This document shows positions 11,061-25,000 of a DNA stretch of 64,000 nucleotides, one piece after another. The stretch covers positions 83,570,007 to 83,634,006 of the forward strand of contig NC_089978.1 of assembly GCF_036417845.1 (NCBI RefSeq). Reading direction: 5' to 3'. The DNA is from Apteryx mantelli. Taxonomy: Eukaryota; Chordata; Aves; Apterygiformes; Apterygidae. A model generated the notes under the pieces. That model was given only the letters and a program-made list of their open reading frames with translations, did not search any database and was not told where the DNA came from. The translations under genes were made by a program, and so were the position numbers. Every line of letters starts with the position of its first letter. Within the stretch, counting starts at the first letter, position 1.

Positions 11061-14000
11061 TGTTCAATGTGGATTCACTACCTTTCCATTAATATAGAGC
11101 AGTTTTTACTGATATCACTTACATTGTATTTTATAACTGTTTAAAAAAGAAAAATGTCCTTAACTGAAATAATTGTCTGAGCAGCTGTTAAATGTACATG
11201 TGGCCTAGGATAAAGCATGAGGTTATCATTGGCAAGGTAGCAGCAAGGAAATGTTGCTCTTCTAAAGGTGACCTGTTCTCCCCCCTTCCCCCCCCCCCCG
11301 CCAAGCTGTGACTTTGCTGTTTGAGAATAAGAACTAGAGATTTAAAATGGGAGAGAACAGGCTTTTATACTCAGTAGGCTATGACTAGAACCTAAGTTTT
11401 TCCACTTTCATATGATCAAGAGGAAGAGATGTTTTACAGAGACCTTTTTTCTTCTAGATTGTTTGTTTAAATTGATTTTTCTTTTCCTCTCTCATAAAAT
11501 CAGAGGACAGCATTAGGCAATCTGACTCAATTTCCTCTCTCTCAATTGAAGGCTCCTTAAATTTCAGCATATTGTAAGAACCTGTGTCTCTCTAGTTCTG
11601 CAGTTCTACAGAAGGTCAATCGGAACAACAACAAAAAACATCAAGAAAAGCAAAGCAATGTGTTAGAGTCTGGCTGTCCTTTCTAAGGAAGCAATAAAGA
11701 TCTATGACTTTGTTTGCACAGAATGAAGTGAGAAACCCTGGTTTCAGATTGAATGCAATAATCAGCACATACGTAAGATAGCTGAGGCTCATTCCTGCAA
11801 ATTTATGTCTCGCTTAACTTCAGGCAATTCTCAGTTTCTTTTTTTCTTTTTTTTTCAGACACCATGAAAACAGAAGGCCAGCTGGAAGGGCAGTCAGACT
11901 AAGTGGGTGAGTTTATATATAAAACTAACTAACTTTGGACTTTAAATATTTGCAGATTTGTTAAATACAGAATTTCTTATTGGTGCCAACAGCCTGACTC
12001 CGTTGGTGTTTAAGTGGAGCTCTGGTATTCTAGTGCATTCTTTTACCTCTGCTTCTGTTGCATTGCAAGCTGTGCTAGAGAAGACATAGGAAATTCATTT
12101 TACCCAATCATCAATTGTAACAATGGACTACAAACCTGCAGAGCAAGCCAGTTTGCTGGAAAACAGGAATTCCTGCAGCGCAGCACTTGTCACAGACTAT
12201 CCAAAGAGGGCAAAGATTCAGGAAGGTGAATAAATTGAACATTGGTTGAATGAGGTCAGGACAGTCTCTCGGAGGAGAACCCTACCCTAAAATACTACTT
12301 TGAAAGTATAAGGCAATTTAATGCGCAGATTAACCCTTCTTATTTGAGCAAACTTGTGTGCAATCCTGGATCTTTGCAGATCACAACCGGACACTTCAAA
12401 AATCTATGTATTATATCTGTTCAAAAAAATAAATCGTAACTTGTCTTGTTACAGCTGTTAATTTTACCATTTCATTGAGAATATCTTCAACGTAAATGTA
12501 TCTCTGACTTGAAACAGTATCCTACATTTGGTATATCTCAAGTTGTTGACAGAATTATTCTGTGAGGCTCAATATTGCCTCTACACTCTTCTCTGAAAAA
12601 TGCATTAACCATTGCTGTCATAGCCAGAAGTCAGTTGTAGCCCAACTGTGCATTACAGAGTTCTTGGCCAAGTATGATATTGACCTAAATTATTCTTCTG
12701 TTTTTATCCTCGTAGAATCCATCCTGAGCATCAGACTAACCTTTGTAGTCTGGTGCTCATGAAAATCAGGCTGGCTGGTTCATGGTTTAATCATTTTACA
12801 ACTTCTCAGTATTTTGTTTTCTTTTCCTTTCCCCTTGCATACTAGGGAGTATGATCAAGGTAATACTATGATCCAGTAACACGCATGATGGTAAGCGCAT
12901 GCGTTTAGTTTCAGGAAAAAGACTGCCATTATCTGCTCTCCTTTCCCTTTTCTTGATGGTTTCAATAATACACATAACATGAAGTGTTTGTAAATTGATA
13001 TTAAAATGTTTGTGACTTCACCTAAATAAATTTTATATATAAATGCTGTTCTTAATCTTAGCCTTTTCTCCCCTGCTTGTTCTTATATTGCCACTTCCCA
13101 TTTCATAATTACTTTTTTCCATCAGCTGACCTTTTACAAAAGCTTTTGTTTTTCAGTTATGAAAGCGCAACAGAATCTTAACCATCAACAGAAAACAAAT
13201 AGGCCTTTGAAATGGGCCTTCAGTATTTTCTGTAAAGGCTTGATAATATTTTAACTGTAGTTGTCGTAGCTCATTCATCTTTGACAGTCATTTAGACAAC
13301 GGTAGGTATCAGGCCTTAATCTGTCTTGGAACTGAAAATGTAATGCCTGCTGTATCAAATTACCAGTATTTTTATGGCCCCAAAACTGGGACTCTGATCC
13401 AGTGAATACTGAGATATTTGCAATCGATAGGGTAGAATACAGAGCAATTTACAGGTGGAAGTGCAAGTAATAAAAATGTCTTTCGTTGTTGAACAGGTGC
13501 TGAAGCTCAGTATCAGATCACTCATACCGTCTTTCTCTTGTCCTGTTTTCTTCATCAGAATTCTGTTCTTCAGTAGTCCAAGCTGTGTCTCTTCACCGTC
13601 GTTGCTACAGATTAATCATCACAGGCATCTCCTGAGGAAATTCTGTAATAGTGACAGGATACGGGGGGAGCAGGGGAAGAAGGGATGAGTAGGCACTGGT
13701 CTCCTCAGTCCCAGTGATGAGTTGCACAAGTGCAGGGCTTAACCTTCTGACTCCCAGATGCAAAGTGGCAACAGTTTCGGGTTTCCTGTCCTGTTTGGGA
13801 GTAGTATACCCAGCTGGAGTCTGAAACACTTCCTAATGTTCTTTGCTGAGTCCTTCTGCCAAGAATTTTCTGGGTTTGTTTGTTACTTTCTAGTCTTCAC
13901 ACAGTCTGGTGCCCTTCCTGGCACTCTGTCACCTCCCAGTTTCCCTGTGGCTGCTGATGTTAGACTGGACCACCCTGTCATCTTTGTCTGCTGTAGACAA

Positions 14001-15986
14001 TTGCCAGGGTTCTGCTTTGCTCTCTAATGTCAGTGGCTGCTTTAACACTGCCGCCTGCTTTCATAAAGAAACTCACTTTTCAAATTATTAGCAGTGGTGT
14101 TTTTGAGAAATGTGGGACTTCCTCTCTTGCTCTTTTTTTTGTTCTGTTTTGTTTTCTTTCTTCCTTCTCTTCCCTCTTCTTCACAAACGGCCTTTGTCAC
14201 TGTCTTTGAGCCACCCAGTCACTGCGGTACTTGTGCTTCCCTGCTTTGGAAGCACATGTGCTTTCCCACTCACTGTTGTGCTGCAAGTTTCTGCATGAAA
14301 TTTCTTTGGCTCTTAATTTATCATTGAAAGTGTTCAACTTCAATGGGTTTCTTCTTTTTCAAAGTTAGTTACTGAGTGGATTTGCGTATGTCAATGTCAT
14401 TGGATGAATCTTGCCCTTGCAGCTACTGAAGTTGCCACGTCCTTGTTGCGTAGATGTGCTGGTTGTGTTGAAAGAGTGGTGCAGAATTACATATCCTCTG
14501 TTCATCGTTGATTTATGAGTAGATTCGTTTTGGCGGTTATAAGCTAAGCTTGCTGTCACGTACATACTGTGACAGACAGAATGGAGTTAATGAAGGTGCA
14601 AGCTCTCTGAAAGCAGACATTGAGGATAACCGTTTAACTATGTGATGAGTGAAGATATACCACACTGTAGGTGAGAGGCTTAGAGTGGAAATGAACCATG
14701 ATTCTTTTATTCGTACGATAACTGTGATCTGTAGTGGAAATCGGTGATCTACATTTTTTTTTTTTAATCCTGATTATTTCTGTAAGTCGTAGGATGTTCT
14801 CTCTTCAGTGTTATTGCAATTTCATATTGTTTTCTCAAAAATAAAAAATGTTGATCATCTACACTAAGTTGCAGCAAAGTTTTTCACCAAGTCTGATGGA
14901 ATTTCCAGTTGGGGATACTTCTAAAATGCATGGGAGCTGATTTGCTTGGGGGGCTGGGGGGTGGGGAAGGGCAGTATGTTATGGAAAATTAGTTTTCTAT
15001 CAGTTGACTAGAATCAAGCGGTGCGCAATATTTTTCTTCAGATAAGTTCACTGTTACAGATTGCTAGCAAGACAGCAGATTTGCTTTCACAGATATGCTA
15101 TTCCATGTGCTGGGTTGATATGCATTGCTACTACAAAGGGCAAATTAAAAACAGGGAAAATAAGAAAAGTGCCAGATGCAGTGTGACTCTGACAACTCAA
15201 AACATGTTCCAACTTAAAAAGGGATGAGACTGAAATATATAAGTCCTTGTTAGAGCAAGCTGACATGGCCAGGGAGTTAAGAGTCAGGCTTCAGCAAAGG
15301 TAGAGTCAAAGGGGATTTCTAACTTCCAAATATTTTAACTTAACTGCTGCAACCAAGTAGAACATCTGAAAAATGAGACTGTTAATATTCTTCTGGCCTT
15401 GCTTGTAAATGATGTGCCTTAAAGATAAGATGATAACAGAATATGTTGCACATAAGGTAGCCTCTCGCATCTAAAGGCTGCAGTTGAGCAAAAGTATTGC
15501 TTCTGAGGTCTGGTGAGATCCTGCCAGTTTCTGAATGTGGCTTCCAATTTAAGCCTAAGCTGCTACTATCCCATCTTTCTCTCTCTCAGTATCCCATCAA
15601 CTGTGTTCTGCTCCTGTATCAAAATCTGGTGAACACAGCAAATGTGTTCTGAGGGCCAGCCTTAAGATCAGACAATGTCTGATCAGATTGTCTGCGTGTA
15701 CAGAAGTTTTCACGCTGGTGTAGTTCTGCCAAATTAGTATAGTCCAGCATGAAGTTTAATATGCTGTTAACTGTTCCTGGACAGAGTGTGTAGGGGAAGC
15801 TTCCAGGCTGCCTGCAGGGCTCATGTGTTTTTGAGAAGCTGGTGAAACTGGAAACAGGTCGTTCTGTCCACTCCCGTAGTAAGATCAAAACTAAAAACCC
15901 AGCAACTTTTGTAAGCTTTGAGGGGAGGGATGTGAGTCAGTGCTAACAGCCTACATTTTGTGGAAATGTTGCGAAGTGGAGTTACC
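11061..15986. other. intergenic, no gene seen
   Basis: AT-rich sequence with short, unrecognisable open frames. A C run lies near 11290, and pyrimidine-rich stretches occur around 11830-11856 and 14130-14180. One exon-like unit (11859-11906) is listed separately. Confidence 0.55.
11859..11906 (+). other. exon-like unit (candidate 48-base exon)
   Basis: A long pyrimidine tract ending in TTTTTTTTTCAG precedes 11859, and a strong donor (GG followed by GTGAGT) follows 11906. Inside is an 11-codon frame beginning ATG AAA ACA and ending at TAA. It could be a small exon of a non-coding transcript starting at the 8-kb CpG island, or chance. No transcript evidence is available. Confidence 0.2.
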
Positions 15987-16014
15987 TTTTTTTTTTTTTT
16001 TTTTTTTTTTTTTT
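15987..16014. repeat. poly(T) tract, 28 bases
   Basis: An uninterrupted run of 28 T follows GTTACC and precedes GTCATC. It could be a slipped homopolymer or the reverse complement of a retrocopy A-tail. No retrocopy is recognisable to its right. Confidence 0.9.
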
Positions 16015-19000
16015 GTCATCTGGTTTACAGGGACTGCAACAATTTATAATGTCTATATGAGTGCTTTTGGCAGTTCTCTTTAACAAGAAATCATGTGCCT
16101 GAAAACTAGGCTAGAAAAGTTATAAAGCTAGATCTTACTTTCCCTCTCTAGTTTGAATCTCACTATTACAAAGTTCAATGTGCATTAGTCCAGTACAGCA
16201 CACTTCATTTTATGCATATAATCTCCTGGGTCCAGCACTCTTTTGTTCATTTGTTCAGGTTTTTCCTGGGATATTTGTCAAAAGCAATTGACATCTCTGC
16301 AGTATGACAGTTTACTGGGCAGTCAGCTAAATGGCAGCTGAGGTTTGAAAAACAAAACATTTACAATATCTTAAATATTAGTAAACTTCAAATATTTCAG
16401 GAAGTGCTTTTACCTTTTTTGGTGGTTGCAGCTGCTTTCTTTACTTTAAAGAGCACTTTCTTCTTCCTATGTCTCAATACAGTATTGCTGTGTTAGTATT
16501 TCCAAGGCAGTAGGAGAATGTTTACATCTAAACAAAATCTGTTTTATTTGATTTTTTTTTAATTGCAAACATTTGTAGCTATAAAATCCTTTCTGCTTAA
16601 TTTAGTCACTGTTTAGCTAAATTCTTCTTTTTGGTTCTGCACAAAGTCTAAAACTTTGATTGTATTTGGATAAAGTTTTTTATTTTCTGAATCACATAAT
16701 ACTATTATTGGATCTATACCTGCATCAATGGATGTAGAGAATATCAGTTGCCACTTAAGTGACAGAGTCCCAATGATCTGAAGTCAGAAATGCCTGCTTA
16801 ATAACAAAAATATGCTTCACAGTTTCTTTAGACCTTATAAGCACTGTCTGCACTAGTGATGTGGTCCAAAGTGTTCAGAAATGCCCCATTTAGGATAACT
16901 TGATAAGTTTATTTGCATATGAAGTCTCAATCTGTTATTGTATGATGGGTTGTTCTGCAAAGGCAATTTCAGACAGTTAAAAAGTTGGGTGTGCTGGTTT
17001 TAGTCAATGGGGCTATCGTCTAAAAGCTGCAAGACAACATGATGGTGGACAACCTGGACTCTGTCTTCCACTATAGGTGTCCCTGGCGTAAACAGAGGCA
17101 GGAACTGGATATTGTAGACCAAGAGTGCCTATCTCCCTTGGCTGAACTCCTCACCCTCTGATTTGGTGTTCTGTCCTTTATCTTCCACCATAGCTCTCTC
17201 ACCTCCCCTGGCTTATTCGCTCTGTAACAGTCAAATGTAATTCATGCCAGTATTTGCAAGAAAGAGATACCATTAGTACATGTGGGAGTGTCCCTACCAT
17301 ATACGTCTCCCACGGATGATCCATGCAGTGCTAAGGGTGAAAGATAAATGTACTTTTTTTCCCCCTTAAAGTAAAGCTGAGAAATAAAGTTTATACAATA
17401 GCCACCTAATAGAACAGAGGTTCTTAGAAATGTTTGCAACTGTGGATTCTTGTCAATAAAATAGAGTTCAGCACTGTAAAATCTCTAATGAGCGTGCTTT
17501 CAATTACAGAGTGCAGGTGTGTATCTTGCTGCACTTCATGTGACTATGGAGATAACGAGAGAGGAATTTGAAGCAATAGGTTTCTCAAAGTGCTGTGGAA
17601 AGAGAGGAGAAACATTGTTTTCCTTTTTTTTTTTTTTTTCATGCCATTTTTCTTGTCCTTGCTTCCTCACCAAAGTCTCCCAAGCCAGGTAAGTGACCTT
17701 GTTATCAGTTACTGGTGGATCACAGAAGAGATCTCACTGGCATTAAATTGTATTGTTAGGAGAAATGAATGACTGTTTACATCTTCAAGAACATGGGGAT
17801 TTTCCAAAACGCGTACATTAAATTTGATGGTACTGAAGGGCTAAAACGTGACTCCAGAGGACCCAATCTGTCCTTTGCTTTCCCACTAGGAAGAGAAGGT
17901 TCAACTACAGAGCTTAATGTGGTATTAGCCAGTGGAAAAGCTATGCATAAGGTCTCCTGGTGAGATTTGGTACCAGAGGTGTCGTTATGGCTGCATGCAC
18001 TTTGTAGGCCAATATATGAGCAGGAAAAGGAGCACTGGGCAGCGGGTGAAGCTGGGCAGGCTGCTTGTGATGTCGACCCGCCAGGGCAGTTCAAGGGCCC
18101 TTCATGGCACTGCTTACAGAGCTGTGCAGCTGAGGGAGGGAGCTTAAAAGTTCGCCCTTGTTGTTGTGTCTTAATGCACTTTTAAAAAAGACACAAAAAG
18201 CAGTTTCATTGTGCAACTGGAATGCTGAATAATAACGTATAAAATATTGTTGCAAATGCTTTGTGAGGGGAGAGTGGGTGGTATTTGGTATGTACCATTT
18301 CCCAAAACATGCATTTTGTATTTTAAACGTTTCGATTGCATGCAAATGAAAAGGAATAAAATTGAATCTTTCAATAAAAACAAGGTAGAGAACAACACAA
18401 CTTATCAGTGCGTAAAGATTATTTAAAGTTTTGTGGCTTTGTTTACAAGCATTTAAAACCATTGGAATCTTTTTGTCCATGCTGAGAACATTGAAAGGCT
18501 GGACTTCTTTGAGGGTGTTGCAACACTGTTGCATTGTTGAGAGCAGTGCAAGTTGCTTGTGGGTCTCTTATTACTCACAAGTATATATAATTTCAGTCAT
18601 TATTTTACATCTGAAGGGAGAGGATTCGACAAACATACTCTTTACCTGTCTCTTGCATTAGGAAGGTGTTAAAATGGAGTTCACAAAGTTAAGCTGAGAA
18701 CAAGAGTTCAGGTCACCTGATTCCAGAGCAATTCACAACAACTGACCTGTTGGTCTACAAGATACACGCTGGCTTTTTGCTGCTCTTGATCTGTCCAGCC
18801 CATAGTCTCTGGATGAGTAGAGCATGGAAACTGAGAAAATCTTCTTTGTGGGTTTTTTTTTTTTTTTGGCATATATTAGTGTGCCTGCAGCTTCGCTCCT
18901 GACATTTTGTTCTGTGAAGCTGCTAGGAGAGGGAATTGTTCAAGACAGTCAACAGCCAGATGAGAAGGGCTGGCAGAGACATTTCCTCACAAGTGTAGGA

Positions 19001-22000
19001 AAATTGTAGTGAATGTCACTAAGCTTAGTCCAGGCAATGGTAGTTACAGCTTAATACATAACATTTCACAGTGATGGAGGCCCAGGAAAGGTAAATGTGC
19101 TTATTGCTGTAGTTTGTGTTGCCCCTAGCGGTTCATAACAACATGATCTATGTGTCGTCACAGTGTGGCTTGGGCGTGGGTTGATTTTTTGCTGTGGTAG
19201 GAGGAGAAAAGAATTTGACAAAATATGTCCTGGTGAGATGGTTGATTCTATTGCCTAACCTCACAAGCCACACAAAAAAAACCAAACCATACTTTGCCTC
19301 TTTTTCAGAATGCAGAAGTGACTTGTTTGAGATTGGGATGTTGCCTTGAGCTTGTGGATGTGTTTGATGTGGCGATCTTTTGGTTTAAAAATTAAAATGT
19401 GACAAATACTGGACCTAAGCTTTGAAAAGTTAGCTCTGGACAGCTTTGTGTGTTGCTTTGCTCAAAGTGCAGCATTATTTTATTGACAATGAAATCAACT
19501 TCTGGATCACTGTTACAATGCCTGTGAAACTCCACCACAGGTTTCCAGAGTGCTTATTAATTACTTTACGAACAACAAGCAAAGGGCCTGTTCTTCTGTT
19601 CTTCCTTCCCTTCCCTATGTGTGAGGAAAAATGCCATTCCTAAAGGAGAGTGATTTCAGACATCAACCTGAAAGCTAGAGTTACTCACTTGAAGTTGTAC
19701 GGACTTCCATTTACCTGATCCTTCCCTTTTCTTGCTGCACTCTTTGTAAATAGGCAGGACCAGAGTCAAAAGCCAGAAATACCCTGCTAGTCTAGTGAAG
19801 AAGAGTGAGCAATTTTAGGTATCTACGGATGAGAGAGGTGTCTAATATTTAGTTAGATGACCTTCACCCATGATGTCCCCTGTAAGGACTTGGGGGAAGT
19901 AAACATGCACAACACGCAGCACTCTGGAAAAGGGAGGATGTTACAGGATGGCTATAGATTGTCTGCTTTCCATCCTTGCCTTTATGGAGTGCCTGCTGTG
20001 GAGGATTCGACAGGAGGAAGGATCTGTTCGCTACCCGCCATGCCTCCATGCCAGGGCAGTGGAGTTCAGAGTTGTGCTAGCACAGTTGCTAGCAGTGTTT
20101 GGAAAAAGGTATTGCAACTGTGGCTGGTGGGAATGGTATAGAAAATGACCTGGAGTTGTGCCATGGCTGTGTTGTAGTGGAGGGCTCACGTTGCTTAGGA
20201 AGCTGATGGCAGAGGCAGGAACTTAACTGACTTCTAAAGAAGCAGAATCTTACAAATTTGCACGTGGATGTTGGAAATGGTGACTATGGAGCTTCACAAG
20301 GCCTTGAGAGAGAACACAGTTGACAGTGCCTGCAGGAAATATGCCTACTATTTGCTTGGAAGCCCTTTTCAAACAGTAAGGAAATAGCAAAGTCTGTTGG
20401 ATTTTGCTGCGTGTCATGCTGAAGACAGTCAATACTGAGAGACAGCTCAGAAATGAGAAAGTAAAGATGCACTGTACGGGTCACATTTTCAAGTGCTGCG
20501 TATAAATACTTTTTCACTATGGTATTTTCTATCACAGTTTCTACTCCAGTCTTTGTGCTAGAATATCATCTGTTTTTCTTTGTCTAAAAGTTTCCAAGAA
20601 GCACTCAGTGGTGATGCCCTGAGCAGAAACTGTTTAGACCCCTCTAAGATATACTCATGGTTTACCTTCCATGTGGGCTACTTTGATTTTGTTTATGCTA
20701 GGTTTTATCTGCTGTTGTTAGGCACAGTCAACCTGTTTGGCTAGGGCCCTCTCAAGTGTCCCAAAATTTATTTTAAAGATGGACTAATTAGTCTGTATAA
20801 CTTCCAAATATTCTAGTATTTTTTCTAATTTCTTCTGGATGCAGGTTCTTTCAACATCTCTAAATACCTCTGCCAGATAATGGGTAAGAGACACTGGACT
20901 TCCGTATTGTCTAGTTTATTTTGCTCCTGCTATGTGTCTCCTGTCCTCTGAGACAACATGCTCTTCTCTGCAATACAAGCTTCTACTTTGCATGCTACTA
21001 AAAAAAAAAATAATTATCCACATGACCTTAGATTCAGAGTTATGCCAAAAAATGTCTTTGAACTCATTTTGTTTGAAGTGAAGCTGCTCCTACAGCAACT
21101 ACATAAAGATTACTCCAATTTTTCTCAGCAGATAGGCCTCTTATGTTCAGCATCACACCTGAGTACATTTATTTACTTAAAAAAGCATTTCCAGTTCAGT
21201 GTTTTCATTGTTGAAGATGTTATTTTTAACCAGTTGCAGCACCATAAAATGTTTTTTTCAGGAAAAACAACAGTTTCCATAGAACAGGTACTGAAAAACC
21301 CGACATGATTGTTGAAGATGCTTTTGCTCCTTTTTAATCCATGAAAGGAAAATCGATTAATGTAGGAATTATCTTTGCACAAAAATTCTACTTGCTTTAC
21401 TGCAAAGCCTTAGAAATACATTATAATTGTCTTGCCATAATTAATTACATGCAATTTGTTAATGCTTAAAGGTACATGTGCTGACAAAGAAACAAGTCTT
21501 GGCTTTTTCATTAATGTAGATGGTTTATAATACAAGTGGGATCTTTAAAGCATTATTAAATCAGAAACTTTAAATCATTTCTCATTTTTTACTTACAGGA
21601 TAACCACATTGATATGAACCAATTTAAGGGGTTGTATTTGGAGCACTATTTTTAGTTTCTATTTTGGTGGTCCAGCTTGGAGCCAGACTTTTCCTGTTAA
21701 TTTGGAGTTTTTCTGGCACAATGTAAAAACGGCTCCGTTTTATTATTTCTCACATTTTGCAAAATCTCCCCTCAGAACAAGCTTTTCTAAATTAACCAAT
21801 GCTTGTGCAGTTATTTTCTATGTCTCACAAACCACAACTGAAAAGAGCAATTAAAAAGCTTGTTTGCTGCTGTAAACTTGGAATTTCATCTTTCTTTTAA
21901 CATGAAGAAACTCTAACTTCAGGACTGTAAGCAGCCATTTCTGCTGTCATCGTTAATGAGATTTTTGGGTGTGCACAGACTGTAGGATCTAGCACTTGGG

Positions 22001-25000
22001 GATTTAGAAATGAAGGGCTCACTTTTTCAAGTGACTCCTTATGGTTGGATTTTTGTTCTGATGCTGTGCTGACTCTTCTCAAGACAGAGTGCACCAACCA
22101 TCTCATGATCGTAGCATGCTGCCTCTCAAGAGGCATTTGGTATAGCTAGGCCATGTTGTGCCTCAGTAACACTGGGCTGAAAATATCTGATCGAGACTTG
22201 GAAGTAAAATAATGCTAAACCTTCCCAATACTGATTGAAAAAAACACCTGAGTACTGGTACTGCAGAGAGGAGCTAAGGCAAGAAAGCTGAACGCGTGGC
22301 ATGTACCCAGCTAGAGTACAGGAGTGGAAGAGTGCTTGCAGGCTTCTTGTCCCTGATGGGGTAGGGAGGTGCAGGGGGTAGAGAGCTCAGCTAATCCCAG
22401 CATTAAGTATCACAGCCCTGTGGCAGCATCCTGGTTATGTAGCCTGGTGATTCCAGCTCCCCACGGAGTTATCTCATTGCCTCCAGTGAGGCAGAAGCAG
22501 GAAGCAGGTGAACCACTGCTCTTCTATCCTTTGCAGACAAGGCAGCTGTCCACCTCTGAGTTACAGAGCCAGGTTTTTACTCGCAAAACAGTTCCAGCGT
22601 ATGAGATCATTCAATCCAAGTCACCCCAGACCCAGCTACAGCAATGATTAGACTTGCATATGACTAAGTTTAATGCACTACCTTTATTCCTTCCTCCTCC
22701 AATATATAAAGCTAAGTTTATATATATATATATAAATACACATATGTAAATATGAAACTAGCTTTATTTTCAAGCCTTAAATGTAAATGATCTAAGCATA
22801 AATAAATAAGTGCCTGTGTGTGTCTGTTTTATCTGAAACCGCATTTACATATATACAATTCAGAAACATCTCTTGTAGTCATCAGACTTTTCCCACTTGT
22901 AGAATGGAGACGGAAGCGGAGAGCTGGCTGCCTCGGGTGCTGCGCCCCTAGTTGCGCTGACTACAATGGTAGCCCCAGTCTAAAATTCATGAGAGGGACA
23001 GCTGCTTTTTAGACAGCGTGCCACAGAGTTGCAGCCAGAATTTTCTTCCAGAAATCATGTAAACTCAAGGCATCTGTTATTGGACCAATCTAGATAATTG
23101 GAGTGTGGACAGAAAAATAGATCAGAGCCAGTTTGTAAGGCATAGTGTATTTTGATTGCTCTCTCGGTGCATGTCATTCTAGTATCCCAGGAAAATTTCC
23201 CACCATCAAAAAACTATTTATCAAGTTTTAAAATAGGATGCATCTTCACATGCACAGAATTGGTATCTACTAAGTTTCAATATAAACTTTTCTCTTCTGG
23301 GCAATAAAAGTTCTCATTATCCTCCTGAGGCACTACAGTCTTTCATTTATTGCTTTTAGATCTCCCAGCAGACTACAGAGCAAATAACAAATGCGTGCTT
23401 TGATTTTTACAAAGTTTGAGTAGATGGTATGTTTTCATAACACAGAAATTATTACACAGATTGTCCTGGCTGGAGAAATGATTTCTAACATACTGCAGAG
23501 TTTTAAGGGGGAAAATTCATTTTGAGAACAACCATGTGTCCTGGGAAAAGATTGGAAGCGATAAACAAAATAAACATTTAGAATGGAAATGGTGAGTTAG
23601 AGCAGCCCAAAGTGGAAAGCAGGACTGAAGTGTGTATCTTTGCACGCGTGTGCTTTAGTTTTACAACTTAAATCAAGAGCAAGTATACATAGAATCTGTC
23701 CTTTCCATCATCTGCCTGTATGGTCATATTCAATTAACATTTGTATTTTCAGTATAAAGAGGAATACTGTAAGAAGTCCTGGCCAGCTAATTGCTGATAA
23801 TATCATGATATACTTGAAATGGTTAATTTGATAGACTGTTATGTCTGATCCTTTTTCTTCCCATTAAATTTCGATACTCATTTTGCTTTCAAGTTGAAAA
23901 CTTGAAAATGCGCTAGCTTTGCTGTTTGATTTTAACCATGTACACCCATCAGTAACTGATAAGCTTTACATATCATAAAAACAAGCTTGAGGAACTCTGA
24001 GTGAGAGATCGAGGGGGCCCCTGAGAATCCGCCTTCATGGTGGTCACGGGTCAGATGAGGATTTCACCCATGTGGCAGGATGTGCAGCTTGTGTGAGTCA
24101 GCAAAGCTGGCCCTATACACTGCTTTTCTGGCCTCTTTCCGGTGTCAGAGACGTGCCTGCCGAAAGCAAGAGGTCACAGTTAGTGCATGCACTGCTGAAA
24201 ATATGCCTCTTGGCATCAGGGTCTGTACTATAAACCAGCATAATTTAGAGCAGTCCTCAGGACTGGATTAGAAGCAGTGCTTTGGTAGGAACAGCGCTGT
24301 CATTCCTTTTGGATGTGCTGAACAAATCCTCAGCTGAGCAATACAAATAAAGCCTTGGACTCATTTCCAAGCTATGTCAGGGAGTTATGGTGCAACAGTG
24401 GAGTTGTGGCACCCATCAGGAACTGTGTGAGCTCTTCATCTGCCCTGTGCAAAGAGGTGTGTTTTAGAAGGCCCTGGGACAGCAACTGGTGGAGTCGCTG
24501 CAACCCTTGTGTCTGAGCCTCAGGCTGATCTGTCAGCTCTTTAAGCAAACCAAAAGATTAAAGGAAACACACTTTCCATCTGTTTGAGCTGACTTTTTGT
24601 TCTCAAAAAAATAAAAAGAATATTTTTCAGATTAAACAAAACATTTTTAGACTAAATTGGAGGGGTTTAATTAACCTACCCCTATTTCTTAATGATAAGG
24701 AGGAGACACCGTCTGAGAAGGCACCTTTCAAGGACACCATAAGCTCTTTGTCAATACAGGCCTACAGTACAGAATTATTTATTAAATCTGAAGAATTTTT
24801 CTTCTAAAGTTTTTCTGAGTTTTCTATTCCTTACACTTAGTCCCCACACAGTTTGTTTCTTTGCTCCTCCATTGTTTATTGATGCCTTAATTTTTAAAAT
24901 TTGTTTTTACTATGACTCAGGTTAGCTCTGTCTAAATGAAACACCCATGAACTTTTTTTCTCCAGCCTTAGAGCTGGAGCCTTCATCATGCACTTGCTTT

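Noticed and set aside
17689..17696. Perfect splice donor (CAG followed by GTAAGT) after a T/C-rich tract
   Set aside because: No convincing acceptor or coding sequence is paired with it. Single consensus donors occur by chance in DNA of this length.
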